NCBI GenBank assembly: GCA_963575745.1
Contig: CAUYUJ010009446.1
Location: 462,498-526,497, forward strand
Length of the DNA stretch: 64,000 bases
DNA from: Prorocentrum cordatum
Lineage: Eukaryota > Sar > Dinophyceae > Prorocentrales > Prorocentraceae
Reading direction: 5' to 3'
Under the pieces are notes generated by a model. That model saw only the letters and a list, made by a program, of their open reading frames with translations. It was not told the origin of the DNA and did not search any database. Shown here piece after piece: positions 53,090 to 62,698 of this stretch. Each line of letters starts with the position of its first letter. The first letter of the stretch is position 1. Made by a program: the position numbers and the translations under genes.

Positions 53090-54672
53090 AATCATACGGT
53101 CTGCTTTCTTGGATATCAGACCATTTGACAGCGCGTGCATGCTTTTCACCCAGCCCCATTTCTCGTTTGAGGCCCACGCGGGCATCTAACAACGGGGGCC
53201 CGATCGATGGGGGCTTTTTTACAACCGTTTTTGGCGAGCTTGGCGAGTGACTCCATAGCCTGGTTGCTGCAGGAGAAGACTTTTGCGACCAATCGAAGCG
53301 GCGCCCACAAGACCATGCCCAGGGTGCCGTCGCATCTGCAGCGCTCCAGCTCGCTCAGGAAGATAACCTTCGAAGCTCCAAATCTCTCTGATGCCTGCTC
53401 CCATTCCCCTCCTCCCTCCCTCCACTTCCTGGACACTCCCTTCCCCATCCCTGGAAGCAACGTTTCTGGATGGGTGGTGGCTACGTTGGATATTTGGATA
53501 TCCAAGCGCACCTTGACTTTGGGCGCTGATAGGTGCAGCCTGTGCTCAGGAGTGTCCAAGATTTCAGCGCATATGGATTGACGTTCACGGCGTGGCGCAC
53601 CAGGCCGCTCCTTGGCAAGAACCAGCAATTTGAATGGGAATGTCTTGAGGCGGCTCCTGATCCTCCACTCGAAATTCAAGAAATAATGCAGGCCTAGTGT
53701 GCGGTTCAAGCTCTGGCACTTGATGGATTTGTCAATAGGAAGATCATCCAGTTCATCAGCTGGCATCACAGCGTTTGCGACGTCTAACAGTTCTTGAGAT
53801 AATGTGTCCACGCCGCCCCACACCAGCAACGAGAAACGGGACGGTTTGCCTGGCGTGGGTAGCGCCATCATTGAGAAATAGAAATGTTCCAGCGGGCCTC
53901 TCAACCTGAACGAGTGTTCCAAAAGCCAGCAGAACACTGGACAGTTGAGGCCAGCGATAGTGTCTTTACTCCACCGGGTAAGCGTCTCCGAAAAAAGCAT
54001 TCAAAGCATCGACTCGCATCTCATCCAGCGTGTCTGCATCGATTGGTTTACGTTTAGCCTTGGTTCTCTTGGACAGCACCGCAAACATTACCTGTTTCAG
54101 CCTGTCCAGGCCGACGGTCTCAAGGAGATGCTTCTCGCTGGCAGCGATGGCCCCCCAACGTCCGCTGATGCATTTCGGAGCAACCTTGTAAAATCTCGCT
54201 GCCTCCCCTGGTGGAAACTTCCTCTGAGCAGTTCTGTGCGCATCGCCTGCAAACTGCCGCGGGCTGCTCATGATTTTTGCCAGCGTAGAGTAGTATTTTC
54301 GACCAGTCGGGTCGCTCAGCCAAGCATCTGCAATGACCAAACCATCATGCACCATCAACTGATACTTGTGACAGAAACAATCTTCATCGAACGCCCACAC
54401 CAATGGGTTCCTCATCACTTCTCTTCGAACGCAATCCCTGGTGAATCGTTCGCCCCCTCCTCCATCCGTACACATCAAGACTAATCGCAGAACTCTGGTG
54501 CCATCCCAGGGGCCCAGGCGGCCCTCGACATCAGGCACAACCCCAATCCCATCATCCTCTGCCCCCCCCGCTGCAAGCAGCGGCGCTGGGGCGCTGGCCG
54601 CAGCGACCTCCTGGTCGCATGGCGCGGGCAGCGGCGGGCCATAAGATGTCCATGGCTGTGCTCCAGTTGAAC
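53090..54672 (-). pseudogene. Gene Y, central exon with transposase-like features and frameshifts
   Basis: Acceptor CCCCAG|GTTCAAC at 54672, phase 1, consistent with the previous exon. The first part reads AFDEDCFCHKYQLMVHDGL and PKCISGRWGAIAASEKHLLE; the C-x-H and R-W elements recall hAT-type transposases, but this is weak. Near 53970 the frame ends unless one C of ACCCGG is removed, after which an open frame reads WSKDTIAGLNCPVFCWLLEH down to about 53195. A second frame change follows near 53190 (DARVGLKREMGLGEKHARAV). Two small indels point to a decaying copy or assembly errors. Confidence 0.5.
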
Positions 54673-55093
54673 CTGGGGGGCACCGCGGGGCCGAAAAAGG
54701 CCCAGGAGAGGGCGGGATGGAGCGGGGGGGGCGGAGACGGGCGGACGGTGGGGGATGACCAGGGACGGGGAAGGGAAGGTGGAGGAGAAGGAGGAAGAAG
54801 GTTTGAGGAAACGAGGAGATGGTAGGAGAAGAGCTAAGGAGCCCCTCGTTCCTCTTCCTCCTCCTCCTCCTCCTCCTTACCGTTCTTCACCCTGTCTGAT
54901 CTTTTCCCACTTGAAATGCTTGTAAGCGTCACCCTTCCTCCTCATCCTCCTCCTCCTCCTCAGCACCTCGTCGTCCTCCACCTTCCCTCGTCCTCCTCCT
55001 CCCTCCTTCCTCGTCTTCCCCGAAAAAACTAGGCTGGTCTGCCCGGGGGGCGGGCGGGCGCCCCCCGAATTTCGATGCTCTGCCCGAGAGAAC

Positions 55094-55430
55094 GCCACTG
55101 CTTGCACACGGGCCCGTGCACTGCATGGCCCCCCTCGTGGTTCACAATCTGAAGGTTGGCGACGCACCTGCGACGTTGAATGGTGCTCTGGATCACATCC
55201 CACGACGAATCATTGTCAAACGGCGTTGTAATGTAGATTGCATCATTTTCAGCAACTCGAATTCTGTGGTGGCGCCAACATTCTGTGTTTGTAGCGTCGC
55301 CCCGCATGTAGAAACAAGACAGTTTCCACCCTTCTGCAGAAACATCGCGGAGCTCAAACTCGTTCCTCAAGTGCCGCGCGCGAGTCGCCGTTTGGATGGC
55401 CGCCCTCAGGTTGACCTCTTTCTCGACAAC
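55094..55430 (-). CDS. Gene Y, exon 2
   Basis: Acceptor TATCCTCAG|GTTGTC (phase 0) and donor GTGGC|GTTCTC (phase 1). 337 bp reading VVEKEVNLRAAIQTATRARH, LSCFYMRGDATNTECWRHHR and CVANLQIVNHEGGHAVHGP. The phases agree with both neighbouring exons, which is good evidence for real splicing. The following 421-bp intron (54673-55093) is full of GGA/CCT triplets. Function unknown. Confidence 0.65.
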
Positions 55431-55569
55431 CTGAGGATAGCGAAGCCGACGACCTCGTTTAGGGAAAGGTTGAGGGAAGGGGGGGCGATAAATGGAGCGG
55501 AGTCGAGGGGAAGCAAGGTGGAGTTGAGATGTGACCCCCAAGGCCCCAATCTTCCCCAACTTGGCCCAC

Positions 55570-56316
55570 CGTTTGGCGAGGTGCGTCCACGTGCAGCGCG
55601 AGACCGATGGTGGACGCGCTGCCATTAGATAATCTTTGTCGCATCCCAAGCGAGAAGCCCCCACGTGTTGACAAGTAACGTGATTTCTTCCTCCCTCTTT
55701 TGAAACAGGCCACAGCGCCATCGTCATTTTCAGGCTTTCGTTTTGCCTTATACTGTCGTTTAGACGTCCGCAGTTTCTGTCTTACACTGATGAGTTGCCT
55801 CTCGAGTCGAGCGGCCTTTCTCGTGAGCATGTTCTTTTCGTCGGCCCAGTTGCACGTCGCGATACTTGGTTCTGCGTTGTCGGCACCATCAGCGTACGGC
55901 ACAATTGCTTGAGGGACGTGTTGTTCTTCCCGTTGGGCGACTAAGGTTTCTCTCAAAGCATTCGATACCCCAGGCCACTCCTCAAGAATCGAACGGGGTG
56001 CAGCGGCTATTTTCTCCAGAACCCAAGGCAGGACAGTGCCCTTGAAGACTCCAGGGGGGATTTGGCAATCGCTGATATCCGAATGTGTGAGGAAGAATCC
56101 CCGCGAGGTCCCCTTCAGAGCACGACTACGAGCAAGAAATTGGAAGCTTCCTGAGGCTGCGAGCGCATCCAGGAACTGCAGCAGACCACCATTTGATATA
56201 AGGATCACCCTGTCGTCCATCGGACCCAGCCTACATGCTGGAAGTGCGGCGACCAAAACCTTGCGAGAGAGGTATTCTGGCATTGGCAAAATGACGAAAA
56301 AGCTTCCGAGCCCCAA
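55570..56316 (-). CDS. Gene Y, first recognised exon
   Basis: An open frame of 249 codons up to the donor CAAACG|GTGGGC in phase 0; the 139-bp intron 55431-55569 follows. It contains a hydrophobic/charged N-terminal region (RVILISNGGLLQFLDALAAS), then a helix likely to form a coiled coil (KAARLERQLISVRQKLRTSK) and a basic stretch (KRGRKKSRYL). Upstream sequence may hold further exons; the start is unknown. Confidence 0.6.
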
Positions 56317-56712
56317 ATGGCGCTGGCGTCAAAGGCGCGAGGAAGGCAATCTAACGAACGTGCACCAGGCTCCGAGATTGCTAAATCCACCTGTCAGATT
56401 TCCAGAAACATGTAACTACGCATCTTCCGTGATCACCAAACTACGACTTATACAGCACATGTGGCGAACTTGGCGCGCGCGAAACGTGCAAACTTGCAAA
56501 TCGCAAGGATGAGGAAGGAGCAAATGGAGGAGAATGATATGCGAACTGCGAAGGAATTGAGGTGAAGGAGCTGAGAGAGGAGGATATGCGAAAGGTGAAA
56601 GAGCTGAGGAGCTGAGGTGAAGGAGCTGAGAATCAAAGGAAAACTAAGTTCAGCCAGACGCCCCCTGAACTCGCGGGTACCAAAAACGAGACCCTACGAC
56701 TTACCTCCCTAG

Positions 56713-57481
56713 ATCATTCAACACGGCAAATAATTTGTACAACATTGTGGGCAACCCTTGGGAGCAGCAGGATTTCGACCAATATTTGTTCTTTGAGTTT
56801 GGGCGAACATACACGGTCAAGGCGCCCACAGGTGCGGGTCAGAATGCATTGGCGGAAGGAGCGTTTCCTCAGGGTCGTCGGGACATGTATGTTTTGGACT
56901 TCTCTATCACTGGTTCAGGGGCCCGCTACATTCCAGAAGAGCACAGGCCGTTTGGTAGTGTTGCTTGGCATGTCTTCAGATTTCCACAGGCAGTGCGGAT
57001 CGTTTCGAGTTGGTGGCGCGCGCACTCGCAAATCCCAAGCGAGCTGTTTATCGTTCAAGGTGATGTACAAGCTTTGTTACCACTGGAGCTAGTCAAGGCC
57101 TGCTATCAGATGGGCAAGTGCAGAAACATGCGTGAACGTGGGTACGGGACCACGTTTAATGGTGACATGGCTCTTGGCCGCAACTTGTCTACAACGATGT
57201 TACGCGATGTTTTGGTGCGTGGTTCTGCGCGCGGCCAATTGCATCTGCGATGCCAGTTCAAAAGCCGTAACATTATACAACACAATGTTGCTTACACTCG
57301 TTCTCACTACAAGGCGCTGGCGACCGCCAAGACATGTGAGGATTTCACCATGCAAAAAGGTGATGGCATCTCGATGCTGGTCCTCACCTACCCAATATCG
57401 CCAAACCGCAAGGACATTCGACAAATGCGGGGGTTCAAAAACCATCGCAGGTGGTATGCAGGAGTTGACACGTTAGACTAG
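56713..57481 (+). CDS. Unassigned protein, about 256 codons
   Basis: A + strand frame is open from an acceptor-like site (CTCCCTAG, 56712) to a TAG at 57479-57481; the first ATG is 56885. It reads protein-like throughout (FDQYLFFEFGRTYTVKAP, DMYVLDFSITGSGARYIPEE, SSWWRAHSQIPSELFIVQGD, GDGISMLVLTYPIS). I do not recognise the family. It runs opposite to genes X and Y. Confidence 0.5.
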
Positions 57482-58030
57482 CGATGCAATGTTTGCACGC
57501 GTTCCCCTGGAGGAGTGAGGGGGCATAGTTGCCTCCGAATGCGGCCGCGCGTATTTGCCGTATATCAATATGTTTGCCATCGCAGACCCTACCGTAACCA
57601 GTGCGTCATAGCACCGTGCGAGTGTAAAACCAAAGAGTTTGAAGTCGCTGCGATGTGCATTTGTTTGGGTATGCCCCAGCAGTTCGGACTGTACAATATG
57701 AGGACGCTTCCATTATACTATACACCAAGCGGTGCGTGGGCATGAACGCTGGCTTAAAGAAGAGCCAGGGCCTTGGTTGCACGCCGGGCCACTTCTTGAA
57801 TCTTTTGAAGCATCGATGATGTCGGATCGGCAACGAGCCACTGTTTTTGCGGTCTTTCCGCCTCTTGCCCTATAGAGTGCAGTTTCTTGGAGTCTTAGCG
57901 TTGGTGTGCTGCCGCCTCGGCGCGGAATGCCTCCTATAGCGAGGCATGACGCGTTGACCTGGCGCCGTCGACACATCTAGTGCTCCCGATGAGGTTGTCG
58001 CCAGGATCATGGCAGAACCTGATGGTGAGC
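57482..58030. other. No gene recognised
   Basis: Ordinary sequence. It contains GAATGCCTCCTATAGCGAGGCA, a short imperfect inverted repeat (about 57924-57945), but no coding or RNA gene that I can support. Confidence 0.5.
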
Positions 58031-58064
58031 CCTGATGCACCCTCAGCGGCGCCGCCGCATCACG

Positions 58065-58270
58065 TCGTTGTCATCGGCAATCGCCGCAATTGCCGCCATC
58101 ATCACCCAAGCAACTTCGTCATTGACACGTGGGCATCATCATCGTCATCGGCGTTGCCAGCATCGCATCGGCGCCATCATTGACCTTGCCGTCGTCATCG
58201 TCATCGTCGCCAACGCCATCGCTACTCTTATCATCGTTGCCGCCGTTGTCGACGTCATCCTGATAGTTAC
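58065..58270. repeat. ATC/GTC degenerate trinucleotide tract
   Basis: CATCGTCATCG-type repeats, homopolymer-rich in every frame. Confidence 0.85.
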
Positions 58271-58478
58271 CGCGCTCGTCAGGGCCATCGGCCTGCACTG
58301 AAGTGCCCGCGGACCAGCGCGGCCTTTGCCACGTGCTGGAACGCTGCCATCGGTGCGCATCGCGGCCGCACGGGCTGTGCCAAACCAGCTTGCCGCTCCG
58401 CGCGCGAGCTTACGCGCCAGCGCGGCCGCAGAGATGCGCAAGGCATGGCCAAGCAACTATCTCGGTTGCCACCGCATG

Positions 58479-58529
58479 GGTTTTGCAAACGAAGTTTTGG
58501 GTGGAAGGGTGGGGTGATTGCGCGAGCAG
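58479..58529. repeat. Short dispersed repeat (also at 38309-38359)
   Basis: Same GGTTTTGCAAAC ... TTGCGCGAGCAG arrangement as at 38309. Confidence 0.7.
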
Positions 58530-60450
58530 TGCGGTTAGAAAATCAGGAGTTGGCCAAAGGTATTCACACTTCACAGATCACATCACACAGTTGACCCATC
58601 CAAAGTGCAACAATTCACTGTTTGGGGACCACGCTGGTACACATGTGTTCGTATTGACACGTACGTACACAGGAACAGTCAATTTGTATATGTATGTCAG
58701 ATGCCTGTGTGTGACCATGCACAACCATATGATCTCATGAACGTCCTCTCTCTATCTATATCTCTCTCTATATATATAGATACATATCTATATATCTATA
58801 TATATATCCCTCTCTCTTTCTGCTTTTCTCTCCCTCGCTCTCTTTTTCATTTTTCTCTTCGCTCCCATGTCTGCGAGTGAGGACGGGGATGACGAATGAG
58901 CGGAAGGTGAAAGCCTTGATGCGTTCGAAGAGGCAGATCATAAGCGAAGCTAGCACGCATGGCATCACTGTGTTACTGGCTCGACCCGTCTAGGGTGTTC
59001 CGACTGTCTGCTTAGTTTTGCCGTTGCTCGGTTGCCGAGCCAGTGTGCGCCTGGGAGTTCTGCTTTGGCTCGAGCTCCACCCCTGGGTACAAATCTAAGC
59101 CGCATGATGCAGCAGTCACTAAATATTCTTGTTGCCAGAGCTTTCTCTTCTGCGCGATTCTGGATGCAACCCTGACGCCACGCGAACATCGTGATGCCAG
59201 GATTCCATTCCAGGGTATTCCCGATTCTGAGTCACAGCATGCAGCCATCACGCCGCCCCAGCGAAAAAAGTCGGACTGCCGGGTGAAGATCGGAGCCAAA
59301 CAGTGCAGCCCTCACGTGCTCACCGAAACTCGCGCTGCTAGAACTCCACTCCCGGCCGCGATTCCGAGGCACAGGATGCAACCCTTATTCCCATGGGCAT
59401 TGCCCGACCCTAGACTCCGTTTGCTGGTGTGGTAGTTTAGCCGCGGCGCGTCGATCCCTCTCTTCCCCCCCTCTACTCGCTCCTCCGCAGCCAGCAGGGG
59501 CAGGCTGGATCCTGAGTCCCAGCTTGTTCCCTCCTAATTCGTTTTGTTTTAGCCGAATCTGGAGATTAGTTCGATCGCTACGCACTTCCCCTCGTACATG
59601 TTGAGACCCTTGTGAAAGAAAGAGAGTTTCTTGCCCGACCCGCATGCCAAGTCTGCCCAGCCAGCCTGGCCAACTCAGCCAGCCTGGCGAGCCCAACAGG
59701 CCCAGCCAGGCCGGATCGGCCAGCCCTGGCAGTTTGAACAACCTGGATTGCTCGGCCAGCCCAGTAAGCCCAGCCAGCTAGGCCAGCCAGTTCCCTCCCT
59801 TCTCCTCCTCCTCCTCCTCCTCCTCCTCCTCCTCCTCCTCCTCCTCCTCCTCCTCCTCCTCTTCCTCCTCCTCCATCATGTGTTCTTATGGGTAATTCCC
59901 CTCTCTCGCACCCCCAAAAGTGTCGGTAGGGCGGGCTGGGCGTTTCCCTTGAGACCTCCCCATTAGTTATGATCCTGAAGCATGAGAATTGCAGCATTTG
60001 CAAGGACGGAGCGCGGCTGGTGTTCAGCATGTGGTTTTCGCCTTAGCGCCGCGTGCATTCGTTTTCAAAGTTCGCAGCAATTTTAAGGATGGACGGCGAT
60101 TTCTTTTCAGAATGTGGCTCTCGCATTAGTGCCGCGCGCATGTGCTTTCACAAATAACAACACATTTAAGGGCTCCTTGGGTTGAAATCTCAGGAATAGT
60201 GTTCTGTCCCAGGAACGATGTTGAAATCCCACGAGCGATGCCCTGATACGGCTTATGATTGCCAGGGCGCAACAATCATTTTGATTTGCGGAGTGCGTTG
60301 TAATCCCAGGATTGGTGTTGTGGTATTACTGAGGGTTCTCATACGGTTGCCGTTTAACAGGACACCTCCCGCAATGCAAGTCAGTTCTTGTATGGGACCA
60401 ATGCATGGGGAACTTGGAGGGAGGGTTTATTGCAACATTGTTGATGCGTC
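58530..60450. other. No gene recognised; simple repeats
   Basis: TC/TA dinucleotides at 58750-58815; degenerate CAGCCTGGCC repeats at 59650-59790; (CTC)n at 59798-59870; two diverged tandem copies of a segment with TGTGG..CTCGC.TTAG.GCCGCG at about 60029-60105 and 60112-60180. Confidence 0.6.
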
Positions 60451-60454
60451 TTGG

Positions 60455-60528
60455 GTTTACATTCCTGCTCCTCCTCCTCCTCCCTCCCTGCTTCTCCTCC
60501 TCCTCCTCCTCCTCCTCCTCCTCCTTCT
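60455..60528. repeat. (CCT)n tract at the LINE insertion point
   Basis: CTCCTCCTC sequence running directly into the spliced leader at 60529. Confidence 0.9.
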
Positions 60529-60550
60529 TCCGTAGCCATTTTGGCTCAAG
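60529..60550 (+). other. Genomic copy of the dinoflagellate spliced leader
   Basis: All 22 positions fit the published leader (T then CCGTAGCCATTTTGGCTC and the final AAG). An ATG follows directly, and the LINE coding region starts 98 nt downstream. Its presence shows that the inserted RNA was trans-spliced at its 5' end. Confidence 0.95.
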
Positions 60551-60648
60551 ATGTTTGCTTTGCGCAAGCAGGGCATGGATACCGCTAGTCCGCGGCCAGT
60601 TTCCACCGCGCGCGCCGCCCCTGTGCCCGCGCGCCGCGCCCGCGGCCC

Positions 60649-61818
60649 ATGGCGCCCTCAGCCTCTGGAGGGCGGCGAGGGAAGAAGAAACTCCCTGGCG
60701 ATGCTCGGAGCAGTGTGGCTCGCCCTGCTGATGACGGCGCTGAGGCTCGTGATGGCCGCGCCGAAGAGCGGTCCCGTTCCAGCAGATGTGGCTCTGATGA
60801 AGAAGAGGATCCTGACATGGACCCCAGCGGTTGGGACGACCACGTCAAGGGCCTCATTGATGGCCACCTCCGCAGCACGCTCGTCGCTTTCAAGAATGAG
60901 ATCACTGGAATGGTCGCCTCGACAGCATCTTCAGCAGCCTCGCAGGCCGTCGATCCCGTCATGGCCGCGATCCGCGCTGTGGAGGACGCCGTCAAGAGCG
61001 TTCCCGCCACCTGCCAGCAGAAGGTGGAAGCCTCGCTTCGTCCTGAGCTGGCTGCGATGGAGCGGCGGTTTCAGTCGCAGTTGGACGGGCTCAGTGCCAG
61101 AACTACCAGCTTGGACTCGCGCACCGATAAGATGCATGACGAGCTCGGGGGCATGCGCAAGCAAATGGGCGAACTTCGACAAGCCTTGGCACTCGCACGT
61201 CGTGTTCCACCTCCACCAAAGCCGCCTGCTTCTGGATTTCAGAGGGAAGTGGGCGCGACGGTGCTCAAGATTGTGGCCTCCACTATGGTCAAGCGCACGG
61301 ACGTCCACGACTCCATCAAGGCTTGGCTTGACAAGTCAAAGATTGACGGATGGGAAGTTCAGGGAGAAGAGCAAGATCGCCGGTTTACGTTGCAGTTCAC
61401 GGGCCCTGTCGCCATCGCAGGTCGGCGTGCTGTTCAGGCGCTCGGAGCACTTCGTCTTCCTGGCAAGGGTAACTGGATGCGCTTCCCCGTTCCTGCTGCA
61501 TCAGGAGGATCCACGCAGCTGCACGTTGGTGCCGACAAGAACCCGTTCCAGATCAAGCGCGAGATTGCAGGGAAGAAGATCACGGCCATCTTGCGGGAGA
61601 AGTACCCCGACGCCAAGCTGTTCTTTGATCGCCAGAATGGATGGATCTCTGAAAGCTGGAACCCGATTCTTCGACTTGACCCACAGCCAGGGCAGGAGGC
61701 TACCAAATGTTATTGGAACGATACCGCCCCCGCCACGAGAGGTTGGACCAGGGGCGAGATCAAGTCTGCCATCAACCGCATCATCGTCCCCAACGGCGAG
61801 CCTGAATGGAGTCTTTAG
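60649..61818 (+). CDS. LINE ORF1 protein (RNA-binding, coiled coil)
   Basis: 389 codons from ATG 60649 (context CCCATGG) to TAG 61816-61818. The basic, Ser/Asp-rich N-terminus (GRRGKKKLPGDARSS) leads into a predicted coiled coil (about residues 85-190; LSARTTSLDSRTDKMHDEL, RKQMGELRQALALARR). A C-terminal globular part follows (REVGATVLKIVASTMVKRTD, RFTLQFTGPVAIAGRRAVQA, KKITAILREKYPDAKLFFD) with the strand-helix pattern of the RNA-binding domains of L1-type ORF1 proteins. These coat the element RNA and act as chaperones. The frame is intact. Confidence 0.8.
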   Translation: MAPSASGGRRGKKKLPGDARSSVARPADDGAEARDGRAEERSRSSRCGSDEEEDPDMDPSGWDDHVKGLIDGHLRSTLVAFKNEITGMVASTASSAASQAVDPVMAAIRAVEDAVKSVPATCQQKVEASLRPELAAMERRFQSQLDGLSARTTSLDSRTDKMHDELGGMRKQMGELRQALALARRVPPPPKPPASGFQREVGATVLKIVASTMVKRTDVHDSIKAWLDKSKIDGWEVQGEEQDRRFTLQFTGPVAIAGRRAVQALGALRLPGKGNWMRFPVPAASGGSTQLHVGADKNPFQIKREIAGKKITAILREKYPDAKLFFDRQNGWISESWNPILRLDPQPGQEATKCYWNDTAPATRGWTRGEIKSAINRIIVPNGEPEWSL

Positions 61819-62698
61819 CCAGTGCGACGTGCTCTTCCTCTCGAAGGTTGAAGGTGGCCAGTCGCCGAAGACAGCACAAATCGCGTTATGTACTTGGAAT
61901 GCCAGGGCGTTCTTGCGGTGGCGCGGTGTTCAAGCCATGGCGAAGGCCACGTACCTTCATCGCGCTGGGATCACGAATGCCATTTTCGCCACCCAAGAGG
62001 TGCACCAAACTTTGGCGGAGTTCCAGTTCGTCATGTCGCGGATTGCTCCTTCGTCTTCAGTCTTCGGTTCATTTGAGGCGGCGCGTGACGGCCATCGGCG
62101 AGGTGGCGTAGCGACAGCCGTTCCACCCGCGCAGGGTGTTGATGTCGTTGCTGATCCGCTCGATCTTATCCCTGGTCGAGTATTGCGCCTGGTTCTTCGA
62201 CGTGGACCTGTTGAGCTTCGTCACTACAATGTTCACAATCACGGCCTGGGGCGAGGTGATGTGCCACAAGTCACGCATAGTATCCAGGAAGACTATGCTT
62301 GGGCTGCGGCGGCTCCGTCTACAAGGATGGTAGTGGTTTGCGGGGACTTCAACTTTTCCACGCATGAGGCTCTGGACCTCACTGATCCTGCTCAAGCGCG
62401 AGATCTTCGTGTTACCAACGACGCGAGAACACATATGCAGCTTTGGCTCTCAGCGCTTGCGTCGTTCGTCGAGGTTGCCCCAGAGGGCCCCACTTATTAT
62501 TGCAGGGACTCCAAGACGGTGGCGCAGATTGATCGTGTATGGGTATCTGAACCTGGCTGGGTTGCTTGTCAAATTCAACATTCTGTTGCGGTTATCTCCA
62601 CGCCTGAAGAACTTTCCGACCGTGATGTCTCCGATCATATTGCCGTCAGAGTTACCCTGTCCAACAGGCGGCAGCGCAATAAGTACATCAAAACGGTA
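61819..62698 (+). CDS. LINE ORF2, apurinic-type endonuclease domain
   Basis: The frame (+1 relative to ORF1) is open from 60551; the domain begins at about 61880. Motifs in order: LCTWNARAF (Asn), IFATQEVH (Glu), RRGGVATAV, VVVCGDFNFST (Asp/Asn, about 62335-62358), AQIDRVWVS (about 62524-62550) and DVSDHIAVRV (Asp/His, about 62620-62650). All catalytic residues of the APE/LINE nuclease are present; it nicks target DNA to prime reverse transcription. The start of ORF2 is not clear, because the frame simply overlaps ORF1. The frame ends at 62827, but the RT continues in another frame from the C-run. Confidence 0.88.
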
